NCBI GenBank assembly: GCA_947472795.1
Contig: CANJBL010000004.1
Coordinates: 124,001 to 188,000, forward strand
DNA: 64,000 nucleotides
Direction of reading: 5' to 3'
From: Fidelibacterota bacterium
Lineage (GTDB): Bacteria; Pseudomonadota; Alphaproteobacteria; Rhodospirillales; Rhodospirillaceae
A model generated the notes under the pieces. That model was given only the letters and a program-made list of their open reading frames with translations, did no database searches and was not told the DNA's origin. Positions 32,147 through 41,108 of this stretch are shown here, one piece after another. The position numbers were made by a program, and so were the translations under genes. Position 1 is the first letter of the stretch; every line of letters begins with the position of its first letter.

Positions 32147-33325
32147 TTAGCTGAACTCGCGCAGGGCCTCGATCAGACGGCCCACTTGCGTTGCCCAGCC
32201 CCAGTCTTGCATGAAAGCCGCCCCCGCCGCCCCGCGCCGGCGCGCATCTTCCCGGTCGGTGTAAGCCTTCTCCATGGCCGTCACCAGTTCATCGATGAAG
32301 GTTTCGCCCCATCCCTCCAGATTGGCGCGGCCCGTGACCGCGCCGATGGGGATTTGCATATCCAGGCTGTAGCAGTTATCGGGCCGGATCAGATCGAGAT
32401 GTCCGGTATTGCGCGACAACGCCACGGGCACACCACACGCCATGCATTCCATAGCTACAAGATTGGTGCCGCCCTCACACCGGTTTGGGAAAACGGCGAG
32501 GTCCGCTTCCCATAGTAGCGGGGGCGTTTCGATATTGGTCAGCATACCCGGCTCGAAGAAAGAACCTTTCGGAAGCCCGTTGGCCGCCATCCATCCCGCG
32601 ACATCGAGGAAGCCGTCTGCCTTGAGGGGCGGAGGGCCTGCCACATGGGGCGACATGCCGAGATTCTTGGCGACCTGAGGCCAGGGATTGTACCAGGCCG
32701 GCACCAGCAGGGAATCAGGATGCTTCTGATGAAACTGTTTGAAGGCCGCGACTACCAGATCCTGGCCCTTGCGGTATTCCAACTTGCCGCCGGAGAAGAT
32801 GACGAACCGGTCGTCAAAACGGCCGGTCTTTTTGCCCGGCTTGAAAAGCGAGAGGTCCACACCCTGAAAACAGCTGCGGACATTGCCAATGCCGTGCTTG
32901 GCCAGAATCTCGGCATTCCACGACGAGCCGGCGATGATGAGGTCGAAGGTGCGCGCCGTGGACTCAACGATATCCGGCTTGATGGTCGCGGACTCAAAGA
33001 AGGGCACGCCGACGAAAGGCTTGCCGCGCAGACCGTGCAGGAAGTCGTGGAACTTCATCCCGTCGTTGAGGCCCACCAACAGCGGAAAGTTCAAGGTCTC
33101 GCCGCCGCGGCGCCCGACCTCGAACCATTTTTTAGACTGCTCCAGAGCGGGTTTCAGCACGGTCAGCTGCTGAGGTGTGAGTTTGATATCCTCATGGACC
33201 ATGAACAGCGCAGGCTCGACCTGCTGCCGGGCGAACTCATAGGCAAGATTGGTGCCGTAGGTGCCCCAACCACTGGGCATGCCCACATCCCAGCCGATGC
33301 CTGCCTGCGAAAAGTTGCCCGCCAT
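32147..33325 (-). CDS. Glycosyltransferase family 4/1 protein
   Basis: A 392-residue GT-B fold glycosyltransferase, cytoplasmic, using a nucleotide sugar. The N-terminal domain has GWDVGMPSGWGTYGTNLAYE; the C-terminal domain has FSGGKLEYRKGQDLVVAAF and the donor-binding EX7E-like region FPNRCEGGTNLVAMECMACG followed by VPVALSRNTGH. The donor and acceptor are unknown. I use ATG 33325 with GAGGG just upstream; ATG 33361 would add 12 residues. It is divergent from the 2Fe-2S gene. Confidence 0.87.
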   Translation of the reverse strand: MAGNFSQAGIGWDVGMPSGWGTYGTNLAYEFARQQVEPALFMVHEDIKLTPQQLTVLKPALEQSKKWFEVGRRGGETLNFPLLVGLNDGMKFHDFLHGLRGKPFVGVPFFESATIKPDIVESTARTFDLIIAGSSWNAEILAKHGIGNVRSCFQGVDLSLFKPGKKTGRFDDRFVIFSGGKLEYRKGQDLVVAAFKQFHQKHPDSLLVPAWYNPWPQVAKNLGMSPHVAGPPPLKADGFLDVAGWMAANGLPKGSFFEPGMLTNIETPPLLWEADLAVFPNRCEGGTNLVAMECMACGVPVALSRNTGHLDLIRPDNCYSLDMQIPIGAVTGRANLEGWGETFIDELVTAMEKAYTDREDARRRGAAGAAFMQDWGWATQVGRLIEALREFS

Positions 33326-33435
33326 ACCGTCCCTCGTTGTCACGAGAGTTTCAGATAGCATGGTCCGGCAGGTCTTGCGAGGGCATGAACCCGCCGCTAT
33401 ACCCGCCTATCTGCCGCCTTTTCCGGGACCTCATC

Positions 33436-33789
33436 ATGAGCGCCGATCCCCCTGCCTTCTACGCCTGCCACGTCTTTGTGTGCACCAATCAGCGGCCCGA
33501 AAAACATCCGCGCGGCTCCTGCGCCCGGAGAGGATCGGTCGAACTGCGCGACTATATGAAAGACAAGGCCAAGGCCATGGGCCTTCAGAACGTGCGCATC
33601 AATGCCGCCGGCTGTTTGGACCGCTGCGAATTGGGCCCGGACATGGTGATCTATCCGGAGGGCGTGTGGTACCGCTACGACACCAAGGCGGATATCGACG
33701 AGATTCTGGAGACGCATGTACAGAACGGTGGGCGCGTGCAGCGCCTGATGCTGAAACCCGGCGACGATCCACCAAAAACAAAAGAGTAG
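33436..33789 (+). CDS. Thioredoxin-like [2Fe-2S] ferredoxin
   Basis: A 117-residue protein of the thioredoxin-fold ferredoxin family. It has the opening ACHVFVCTNQRP, a second Cys in RGSCARRGS, and the cluster motif NAAGCLDRCELGP near residue 61, followed by VIYPEGVWYR, which together give the four cluster ligands. Likely an electron carrier in the cytoplasm with unknown partner. The C-terminal extension is hydrophilic. The start was chosen by the conserved domain boundary. Confidence 0.88.
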   Translation: MSADPPAFYACHVFVCTNQRPEKHPRGSCARRGSVELRDYMKDKAKAMGLQNVRINAAGCLDRCELGPDMVIYPEGVWYRYDTKADIDEILETHVQNGGRVQRLMLKPGDDPPKTKE

Positions 33790-34112
33790 TACCGTCGCTC
33801 AGAAATTCCAGCACCGCAAGTCTCGACATACACGTCAGGAACTTCTGATTGAAGGCGGCACTAGATTCAAATAGTTGCTGGTGCCCTTTGGTTTCCGAAA
33901 TGCGTCGTTGCGGTGACTTCCGCCCTGAGTCACGCATTTCGGAAACCAGCCGTGCGTGCTCGCGCAACGCGCGAGCCCTGACACAATTGAGCCACAATGA
34001 TGGCCGGAACAATACGCGGAACGTGAGAGTGTTCCTATGTTTCCGCTGATGCGCATGAAAATTTTTTCAGGCTGAGCTTCGCACTAAACGACAAGCGCCG
34101 CGTTATCGTGGC
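33790..34112. other. Intergenic region with a long inverted repeat
   Basis: About 320 bases without a supported gene. Its centre holds a 16-bp perfect inverted repeat with an inner stem (listed separately). The last 50 bases before the L,D-transpeptidase start are AT-rich and may hold its promoter. Confidence 0.6.
33890..33947. repeat. 16-bp perfect inverted repeat with inner stem
   Basis: GGTTTCCGAAATGCGT (33890-33905) and ACGCATTTCGGAAACC (33932-33947) are exact complements. Inside the 26-base loop, GCGG (33910-33913) pairs with CCGC (33920-33923), so the whole can form a cruciform or a two-level RNA hairpin. No T tract follows, so it is not a typical terminator. Confidence 0.75.
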
Positions 34113-35861
34113 ATGAACAATGATCGTGCAAATTCAAAATATTATGCGGCCGGAATTGCCATAGCGGTCGCTTTCGCCGGTACGCTTGCCGTTAAAGTTG
34201 CGGTGAACCTGCATGATGTGATGAAGGACGCACCTTCTGCGTCATCGTCACCGTCGACGCCAAAAGTGCCGCGCGTAACGGCGGAACGTCCGGTTGCGGA
34301 CAACTTGCCCTCGCTCATCAATCAACACTTGCAGAACGAGGCCTTCCCGCAGCGTTCCTCACTGGCACAGCTTTACGAAGATTCTCATTTCGCGCCGCTG
34401 TGGGTGAGGTCGCCCGACCACCTCAAGGATCTGAAGCAAGCAGCCGAAGATGCCGCCGCTCAGGGTATCGACAGCGGAGTGTTGGTAGACCTTCTCGAGG
34501 GCACCGACAAAAAGTCCCTGGCAAACCAGAGCGGCGAGAGTATCGCCATGAAGGACATCGCTCTGAGCAAAGAAGCGCTGGTGCTGGCGCAAGCGCTGCG
34601 GCTCGGCGTGTTACAGACCAAACAAATGGGCGATAGCTGGCACATGACGGTCGATACCTTTGACCCCCTGCCCGACCTTGCGGCAGCCCTTAAAGGCAAC
34701 AAGGTGAAAGCCTATTTTACGGACCTTCAACCGCCGGAAGAGCAATACAGGACTCTGATTAAAGCCTTGGCCGCTTACCAAGACCTTGCGGCAAAGGGCG
34801 GCTGGCCAACGCTAGACAGCGCGACTGAAATCAAACTTGGCAAGCCGGACGAGCGGAACGCCGCGCTGCGCCAGCGTCTGGTAGCCGAGGGCTATCTCAA
34901 AAACCCCGACGCCGATGACGCAACGTTGATGGATGCTGTGAAGGCTTTCCAAACGCGCAACGGGTTGGAACCTGATGGGCGCCTCGGCAAAGATACGGTC
35001 GCTGCTATGAACGTCAGCGCCGACGAGCGCGTGGGCCAGATTGCCGCCAACCTGGAGCGCTGGCGCCATACGCCACGTGACCGCGGTGATAAATATATCG
35101 CCGTCAATACCGCCGCCACGACGCTGGCCGTCATGAACAAAGGCGAGCCGGGATTGAAATTGAACGTAATCACCGGCGACCGGCATCATGGCACGCCGAT
35201 CCTGAATGTCAGGATCACCGGGGTCACCTTGAACCCGCGCTGGGAAATCCCTTATTCCATCGCCACCAAGGAAATTCTTCCCAAGCTGCAGAAGAACCCG
35301 AACTACCTCGTCGACAATAATATGGTGATCGTCGATGGGCCGGCGGCGGGCACACAGGGTGAAGGCATCGATTGGGCGCAGTATTCGCGCAAGGGCTTCC
35401 CCATGCGCTTCCGTCAGAAAGCAGGCGACGATAATTCGCTGGGCCTCGTCAAATTCCAGATGCAAAACGAGTGGAACATCTACCTACACGATACGCCGGG
35501 CCGCAAAGCTTTTGCCAAGTTCGAGCGCCATCTCAGTCACGGATGCGTGCGCGTCGATCAACCAGCGACATTGGCAGAGAACGTTCTGACGGGAACGGGC
35601 GAATGGACCGAGGAGTCCATCAAGGCTCAAATTGACAAAGGCCGGACAGAGACCATCGCGCTGAAGACGCCGTTGCCGGTGTATATCTTCTATTGGACCG
35701 CCTTTGGCGAGAACGGCACCGTCGCTTTCCGCAACGACATTTACAAACGCGACCACGAAATTGCCGAAGCGCTTGGCATCGGAGCAGGTACGGAGAACAA
35801 GATGGCCGAAGAAAAGGCCACGCCCGCGCCGACGCCCCTAAAGCAGACCGCGCAAAATTGA
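34113..35861 (+). CDS. L,D-transpeptidase of the YcbB/LdtD type
   Basis: A periplasmic peptidoglycan cross-linking enzyme of 582 residues. It has an N-terminal membrane anchor or signal (residues 11-28), a scaffold domain (LAQLYEDSHFAPLWVRS), a peptidoglycan-binding region VKAFQTRNGLEPDGRLGKDT near residue 275, and a YkuD catalytic domain with LSHGCVRV, the nucleophile being Cys478. The C-terminal end is Pro/Ala-rich. It makes 3-3 cross-links or anchors proteins. It is followed by a DUF882 protein, a common partner in alphaproteobacteria. Confidence 0.94.
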   Translation: MNNDRANSKYYAAGIAIAVAFAGTLAVKVAVNLHDVMKDAPSASSSPSTPKVPRVTAERPVADNLPSLINQHLQNEAFPQRSSLAQLYEDSHFAPLWVRSPDHLKDLKQAAEDAAAQGIDSGVLVDLLEGTDKKSLANQSGESIAMKDIALSKEALVLAQALRLGVLQTKQMGDSWHMTVDTFDPLPDLAAALKGNKVKAYFTDLQPPEEQYRTLIKALAAYQDLAAKGGWPTLDSATEIKLGKPDERNAALRQRLVAEGYLKNPDADDATLMDAVKAFQTRNGLEPDGRLGKDTVAAMNVSADERVGQIAANLERWRHTPRDRGDKYIAVNTAATTLAVMNKGEPGLKLNVITGDRHHGTPILNVRITGVTLNPRWEIPYSIATKEILPKLQKNPNYLVDNNMVIVDGPAAGTQGEGIDWAQYSRKGFPMRFRQKAGDDNSLGLVKFQMQNEWNIYLHDTPGRKAFAKFERHLSHGCVRVDQPATLAENVLTGTGEWTEESIKAQIDKGRTETIALKTPLPVYIFYWTAFGENGTVAFRNDIYKRDHEIAEALGIGAGTENKMAEEKATPAPTPLKQTAQN

Positions 35862-35981
35862 TCCGCAGAGGTTGCATGCCTAAATCGCGTGCCCTTTGAG
35901 AGAGAAGATGACAGAGATTTTCTGAACCGCGGGTGCGCGTTTTATTGATGCCTTCGTCCTCGGCTGCTACACAGACCGGGC

Positions 35982-36539
35982 ATGGGGGACTTCACGTCGA
36001 ATCAGAGACCGAGCTTGTCGCGCCGCGCCTTTATGGTGGGCGGCTCGGCGGCATTGGGCCTTGCGGCGTTTCCGGCTTTGGCCAGTATTCCGAATACGCC
36101 GCGCCGGCTCACGTTACTCAATCTGCATACGGGCGAGTCCGTGAAGTCCACCTATTGGTCCGATGGACAGTACGTGCCCGGCGCTCTGGGTGAGATCGCG
36201 CATGTCTTGCGCGACCACCGCAACAACAGTGTGCACCCCATCGATCCGCATCTCCTGGATTTACTCACGCATCTGCGCCGGTCGCTGGATGCGAACGCGC
36301 CTTTCCATGTGATCTCCGGTTATCGCTCGCCGGAGAGCAACGCCATGCTGGCAGCTGCCAGCGACGGCGTCGCACATAACAGTCTGCACATGCAGGGCAT
36401 GGCCATTGATATCCGCGTGCCGGGCGTGCAGCTCAAGCATCTGCAAAAAGCGGCGCTATCTTTAGGCAGCGGCGGCGTGGGTTATTACGCACAATCCGAT
36501 TTCGTGCATGTCGACGTGGGCCGTGTGCGCCGCTGGTAG
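35982..36539 (+). CDS. Tat-exported DUF882 (M15-like) protein
   Basis: A 185-residue exported protein. The N-terminus bears a twin-arginine signal (SRRAFMVGGSAALGLAAFPA). The DUF882/YcbK core follows, with PFHVISGYRSPESNAML, then a zinc-type arrangement SLHMQGMAIDIR and DFVHVDVGRVRRW, resembling M15 D,D-carboxypeptidases. Probably acts on peptidoglycan in the periplasm. Its position just after an L,D-transpeptidase supports a joint role in cell-wall remodelling. A weak hairpin follows it. Confidence 0.93.
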   Translation: MGDFTSNQRPSLSRRAFMVGGSAALGLAAFPALASIPNTPRRLTLLNLHTGESVKSTYWSDGQYVPGALGEIAHVLRDHRNNSVHPIDPHLLDLLTHLRRSLDANAPFHVISGYRSPESNAMLAAASDGVAHNSLHMQGMAIDIRVPGVQLKHLQKAALSLGSGGVGYYAQSDFVHVDVGRVRRW

Positions 36540-36597
36540 CGGACGCCGTACCGTCGCTTTTCCCGCGAGTATAAAATCGAATTTATAGTTGGCATTA

Positions 36598-36616
36598 AAA
36601 GGGCTTAGAGCCCTTT
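36598..36616. terminator. Small hairpin after the DUF882 gene
   Basis: AAAGGGCT (36598-36605) and AGCCCTTT (36609-36616) pair perfectly with a 3-base loop. The T tract is short, so this is at most a weak terminator. Confidence 0.4.
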
Positions 36617-36800
36617 CGTTGCGCCTTTGTAATCGAAAAACGGCCAAAAAATAGCGATTCGTGATCCGCTAACTCTTGCGGGCGAAAGAACGCGGTTACA
36701 TCATAGCAGCGAAAGGGCCGTTGTCTTTCCGCAGGTCTCCTGTCACACCCCGCCTGCTGTCACAAGGGCTCCCCCTCAAACTTCCTCATCAGGTGATTTC

Positions 36801-37460
36801 ATGCGTGTGCTCATTGTTGAAGACGATCCGATGCTCGGCTCCGCCCTCAATCGCGGTATCGGTCATGCCGGCTATATCTCGTCCCTCGCCACCAACGGCG
36901 AAATCGGCTTGAACATGGCGCGCGATGCCTCTTACGACGTCATGATCCTCGACATGAACCTGCCGAAAATGTCGGGCGCTGAAGTGCTGCGCACCTTGCG
37001 CGATGAGCCACAGACCCAAAGCCTGCCCGTGATCGTGCTGACGGCCATGGATGAGACGGCGCTCAAGGTGAAGACGCTGGACTCGGGCGCCGATGACTAC
37101 ATGACCAAGCCCTTTGACTTCGACGAGTTGCTCGCTCGTTTGCGCACGCTGACCCGGCGCAACCAAGGTCAGGCCAGCAGCGTGCTCCGCTGCGGCGAGA
37201 TCGAATTGGACCCGGATGCGAAAGTTGTCCGCAAGAACGGCGAAGTGCAGATTTTGACGGCGAAGGAATTGAAAGTTCTAACGCTCTTGCTTGAGCGCAA
37301 GAACAAGATCGTCAGCAAGTCCCAGATCGAGACGCAGCTTTACGGCTACAACGACGAGATCGAGAGCAATACCGTGGAAGTCACGATCTACTCTTTGCGG
37401 AAAAAACTGGGCAAGGATTTCATCCAGACCGTGCGCGGCATCGGTTATCTGGTAAAATAA
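36801..37460 (+). CDS. OmpR-family response regulator
   Basis: A 219-residue two-component regulator. The receiver domain shows the acidic pair EDD at residues 7-9, the phospho-acceptor Asp51 in MILDMNLPKMSG, the switch Thr in VLTAMDET and the Lys in MTKPFDFDELL. The C-terminal winged helix ends TVRGIGYLVK as in OmpR/PhoB proteins. It lies 35 bases upstream of the sensor kinase gene, so they are a cognate pair. The signal and regulon are unknown. Confidence 0.95.
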   Translation: MRVLIVEDDPMLGSALNRGIGHAGYISSLATNGEIGLNMARDASYDVMILDMNLPKMSGAEVLRTLRDEPQTQSLPVIVLTAMDETALKVKTLDSGADDYMTKPFDFDELLARLRTLTRRNQGQASSVLRCGEIELDPDAKVVRKNGEVQILTAKELKVLTLLLERKNKIVSKSQIETQLYGYNDEIESNTVEVTIYSLRKKLGKDFIQTVRGIGYLVK

Positions 37461-37495
37461 TCGGCTGTATGAAGTAAACGACGGGAGCCGCCGCC

Positions 37496-38884
37496 TTGAA
37501 ACGCTTTTCGCTGCGGCGGCGGCTTTTCCTTTTCTTCGCCACGCTGGCGATTGCAGCCGTCATCGGCGTCCAGATCATTGTCATCAAGGGCGCCGAGAAG
37601 GAAATCACCGAGGAATACGACGCCAAGCTCATCTCTGACGCCGAGATCCTGTGGAATACCATCCGCCAAGCCCAGGAAGACGGCGAGCCGCTCAGCCAGA
37701 CTGAGATCGACCTTAATAAACTCGTCCAAGAACTGCCGCCCGCGGACCAGGACAAGATCCTGGACTATGCGGACACCCGCGCGTTCCGCGTCTGGCTGGA
37801 CGACCGGCTGCTGAAGCGTTCCAAGAACGCACCGAGCGAACTTATTCCGCCCGCGGCCGCAGGCTTCAGCGATTTTATGGTCGATGGTCAGGCGTGGCGG
37901 ATATATACGCTCGAAAGCCCGGACAACGACGTCATCTTCGAGGTGCGCGAGAACCTTTCGGGGCGTGACCGTCTGCGGCATGAAATCCTGCTGGGCGCTG
38001 CGGGGCCGTTGATCGGGCTCGTGCTTGTGATGTTGGCAATGCTGTTCCTCAGCATCGACGTCAGTCTCAACGAGATGACCATTGCGGTCGATACCATCGA
38101 CAATCGGTCCGAGGATGATCTATACCCCATCGACACGCGTCACGTGCCGGGTGAACTGATCCCGGTGTTCGATGCCTTGAACGGACTCTTCGAGAAACTG
38201 CGGCGTACCATCGCGCTGGAACGCGAGTTTGTCGATAACGCCGCGCACGAACTGCGCACACCGCTCACAGTGTTGAAGTTGCAGGCGCAACTCGCGGCAC
38301 GCGCCACCGATGAGCAACAGCGCGGGGAAGCTGTCGCGGCCCTGCAGATGGGTATCACCCGCGCCGCCACCTTGGTGGACCAGCTTCTGACCATGGCGCG
38401 CTCTGGCACGTCGGATGCGCCGTTGGAGGCCACGAATCTTTTCACCCTCGCGCAAATGTCGCTGGCCGTGAACAGTGCGCTTCCCGTCAGCAAAAACATC
38501 ACACTCGCGCTTGAAGGCGACGAGACCGCCACGGCAGCCACCAACACCAAGCTCGCCACCATCCTTATCGGCGTGCTGCTGGACAACGCCTTCAAATACA
38601 CATCTGCTGGTGGCCATGTGACCGTCAGCGTCATCAACGACAATGCCCCGATCTTGCTGATTGATGATTCCGGCCCCGGCATCCCCCATGACAAACGGGA
38701 AAAGGTGTTCGAGCGCTTTTTCCGGATCGCGGAGGCCAGCACCCCCGGCAGCGGGCTCGGCTTGGCCATAGCCCGCCAAATCGCTGAAAGGCTTGGGATT
38801 CAAATCTCCTTGAGCGAGCCACCCGGATGCCGGGGTTTAAGGGTCTCCCTCGCCTTTCCCGCCCCGATTCCTACGGAAGGATGA
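37496..38884 (+). CDS. Sensor histidine kinase, TctE/QseC-like
   Basis: A 462-residue inner-membrane kinase starting at TTG 37496. It has a basic N-terminus, a first membrane segment (about 8-28), a periplasmic 2CSK_N-type sensor region ending with GQAWRIYTLESPDNDVIFEV, and a second membrane segment near residue 170. Cytoplasmic motifs are the H box FVDNAAHELRTPLTVL, N box LLDNAFKYTS, G1 DDSGPGIP and G2 GSGLGLAIARQ. It pairs with the response regulator just upstream. Confidence 0.93.
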   Translation: MKRFSLRRRLFLFFATLAIAAVIGVQIIVIKGAEKEITEEYDAKLISDAEILWNTIRQAQEDGEPLSQTEIDLNKLVQELPPADQDKILDYADTRAFRVWLDDRLLKRSKNAPSELIPPAAAGFSDFMVDGQAWRIYTLESPDNDVIFEVRENLSGRDRLRHEILLGAAGPLIGLVLVMLAMLFLSIDVSLNEMTIAVDTIDNRSEDDLYPIDTRHVPGELIPVFDALNGLFEKLRRTIALEREFVDNAAHELRTPLTVLKLQAQLAARATDEQQRGEAVAALQMGITRAATLVDQLLTMARSGTSDAPLEATNLFTLAQMSLAVNSALPVSKNITLALEGDETATAATNTKLATILIGVLLDNAFKYTSAGGHVTVSVINDNAPILLIDDSGPGIPHDKREKVFERFFRIAEASTPGSGLGLAIARQIAERLGIQISLSEPPGCRGLRVSLAFPAPIPTEG

Positions 38885-38955
38885 TGTTTCTTCGGGTCTA
38901 GATGGCGTATGCTGGCGTTCATAAGGAACCGGCGCTGGCCGCCTGGGAGGACCTT

Positions 38956-39987
38956 ATGAGTATCACTTCGCCTAACATGTTGTGGCTGCTTCTTATTTTG
39001 CCACTGACTGTCCTGGGCTATGTTCTGCTGATCCGCCGCCGCAATAAAGCGGCCGTCCGCTATGCCAGCCTGGATCTGATCAAAGGCGCTATCGGCAAGA
39101 CCCAGAGCATCCGGCGTCACGTGCCGCCCGCCTTTTTCCTGGTGGCCATGGGGCTCGCCCTTTTCGCCGTCACTAGGCCAGCGGCCGTGATCACCCTGCC
39201 CTCCCAGCGCGAAACCATCATCCTGGTCATGGATGTCTCGGGCAGCATGCGGGCCAGCGACGTGGAGCCGCAGCGCATCACCGCCGCTCAGGCCGCCGCT
39301 CTCAGTTTCGTCAAGGACCAGCCCGAGGACGCGCGCATCGGCGTGGTGGCGTTCTCATCAAGCGCCATGACGATCCAACAGCCCACACTCAACCGCGAGG
39401 ATGTCAGCTCGGCCATCCAGCGCCTTCAGCCGCAACGCTATACGGCGGTGGGCAGCGGTATCCTTGTGGCCTTGGAGGACATTTTTCAAAACCTCGACCT
39501 CGAGGGCGAAATGCCGCAGGGCGAGCGCGGACGAGCGCTCGGCGATACACCCGCACCGGCACCACAAGACTTCAAGCCGGTCGCCGCCGGCTCGTTCACG
39601 TCCGCTGTTGTCATCCTCATGACGGACGGACAATCGAACATGGGCGCCGATCCGATCAAAGCCGCCAAAGCCGCCGCCGACCGTGGCGTGCGCGTGTTCA
39701 CCATCGGCTTCGGTTCGGAAAAAGGCGGCATCGTCGAGTTCGAAGGACGCCAGACGCACGTGGCCTTGGATGAAGAAACCTTAAAACGCGTGGCCGACAT
39801 CACCCACGCCGCTTATTACCGCGCGGGCAGCCAGAAGGAACTGAGCGACGTCTATAAGACCCTGACCACCACGCTGGTCATGGAGAAACGGAAAACCGAA
39901 CTCACGAGCTTGTTTGCAGGGGCCGCGGCCCTCTTCGTGGTTCTGGCCGGCGTGCTGTCGCTGCTGTGGGTCAACCGCTCCGTCTAA
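38956..39987 (+). CDS. VWA-domain membrane protein (BatA-like)
   Basis: A 343-residue protein with an N-terminal membrane segment (about 8-26), a second at about 58-75, a von Willebrand A domain, and a C-terminal membrane segment. The metal-ion site is intact: VMDVSGSMRASD, the conserved Thr in RYTAVGSGIL and MTDGQSNMG. The topology and length match BatA/aerotolerance-type proteins, but no MoxR or BatB gene is adjacent. I start at ATG 38956, which follows GGGAGG; the frame is open to 38902. Confidence 0.88.
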   Translation: MSITSPNMLWLLLILPLTVLGYVLLIRRRNKAAVRYASLDLIKGAIGKTQSIRRHVPPAFFLVAMGLALFAVTRPAAVITLPSQRETIILVMDVSGSMRASDVEPQRITAAQAAALSFVKDQPEDARIGVVAFSSSAMTIQQPTLNREDVSSAIQRLQPQRYTAVGSGILVALEDIFQNLDLEGEMPQGERGRALGDTPAPAPQDFKPVAAGSFTSAVVILMTDGQSNMGADPIKAAKAAADRGVRVFTIGFGSEKGGIVEFEGRQTHVALDEETLKRVADITHAAYYRAGSQKELSDVYKTLTTTLVMEKRKTELTSLFAGAAALFVVLAGVLSLLWVNRSV

Positions 39988-39991
39988 CGGA

Positions 39992-40096
39992 TTAGAGCGC
40001 GATCGCTTTTTGTTGAATCGTGATCGTGCTCTAGATTCTTGATTGGTCGCATTTTAGCGGGAAAAGCGGAATCCACTTTTCCCTAAAATGCTCTAA
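39992..40096. repeat. Dispersed palindromic intergenic repeat (two stem-loops)
   Basis: The element starts TTAGAGC and ends GCTCTAA. It contains two hairpins: AGAGCGCGATC with GATCGTGCTCT, and GCATTTTAG-GGGAAAAG with CTTTTCCC-TAAAATGC. This style of TTAGAGC...GCTCTAA element is a known dispersed repeat in many alphaproteobacteria. It separates the convergent VWA and EamA genes and overlaps the EamA stop codon. Confidence 0.8.
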
Positions 40097-41001
40097 CGCA
40101 CGGTCACGGGCGCAATTGCCGGCCGCTTGCGCAACCAGAGCATATTGAGCGCCAGGCCGCCAATCACCAGCAACGCCGCATCGATTTTCCATCCGGGCAA
40201 AGGCTCGCCCCACCACAGGGTTGCCGTCGCCATGCCGACGATCGGAACCAGCAGCGCCAAAGGCGTGATGGTCGCCGCCGGATAGCGTGACAAAAGCCAA
40301 GCCCAGACACCGTAGCCGAAGACCGTATTGCCGAGGGCCTGCCACAGCACGCTTGCCCACGCGTAGGCGTCAGCATGCTGCGCACCGGCGGCAATGGCCG
40401 GCCAACCTTCAAAAGCAAAAGACAACGCCAGCAGCGGCGGCACGCTGAAGAGGCTCGCCCAGACGACGTAGGCCAGCATGTTGACCTTGCCGCTTTGCGC
40501 GGCGCTGCGCCGTGTGACCATATTGCCGACGGACCAATTAAAGGCGCCAAACAAACCCAGCAGCAGGCCAAGCGCGCTCGTGGAACTGTCGGTGTGCACG
40601 GCAATCACGCCGATGCCGACAACGGCGAGCAACAAGGCAAACACCTGAGACAGCTCGACCCGTTCATTTTCGAAGCGCATCGATAGGAGGATGGTGAAAA
40701 GCACCTGCATTTGCACGACCAGCGACGCAAGACCCGGCGAGATGTGACCGTTCATGGCGACGAAGAGCACGCCGAACTGACCTACGCCCACGAAGACGCC
40801 GTACGTGGCCAGATGGCTCCAGGGCACGTTGGGGCGTTTGAAGAAAAAGATCGCGGGGAAAACCGCAAAGGCAAACCGCAAAGCGGCCATCAGCAGCGGC
40901 GGAAATTGCGCGAGGCTCGCTTTGATGATGACGAAGTTCGTGCCCCAGATCACGACGACGACCAGAGCGAGAAGGATATGCTGCCAACGAAGAGCGGTCA
41001 T
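40093..41001 (-). CDS. EamA/DMT-superfamily transporter
   Basis: A 302-residue inner-membrane protein with ten predicted hydrophobic segments in two repeated EamA halves, opening with ILLALVVVVIWGTNFVIIKA and with the second half around LLLGLFGAFNWSVGNMVTRR. Such proteins export amino acids and other metabolites. It lies downstream of, and in the same orientation as, an ATP-grasp gene and a methyltransferase gene, so it could export their product; that link is inference. Confidence 0.92.
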   Translation of the reverse strand: MTALRWQHILLALVVVVIWGTNFVIIKASLAQFPPLLMAALRFAFAVFPAIFFFKRPNVPWSHLATYGVFVGVGQFGVLFVAMNGHISPGLASLVVQMQVLFTILLSMRFENERVELSQVFALLLAVVGIGVIAVHTDSSTSALGLLLGLFGAFNWSVGNMVTRRSAAQSGKVNMLAYVVWASLFSVPPLLALSFAFEGWPAIAAGAQHADAYAWASVLWQALGNTVFGYGVWAWLLSRYPAATITPLALLVPIVGMATATLWWGEPLPGWKIDAALLVIGGLALNMLWLRKRPAIAPVTVR

Positions 41002-41108
41002 GGGAGTGCACAAGTTGAAACAACGGCATGCGGATATACCTTTGCCAACCCTGCCTTCACCATGGCGATTGGCTCGCTACTCCTATGCAGGAACAGCGAG
41101 GCTAGTCT

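Noticed and set aside
33599-34012. A 137-codon minus-strand frame through the inverted repeat
   Set aside because: It reads through the palindrome and the 2Fe-2S gene, with no ribosome-binding site or family pattern.
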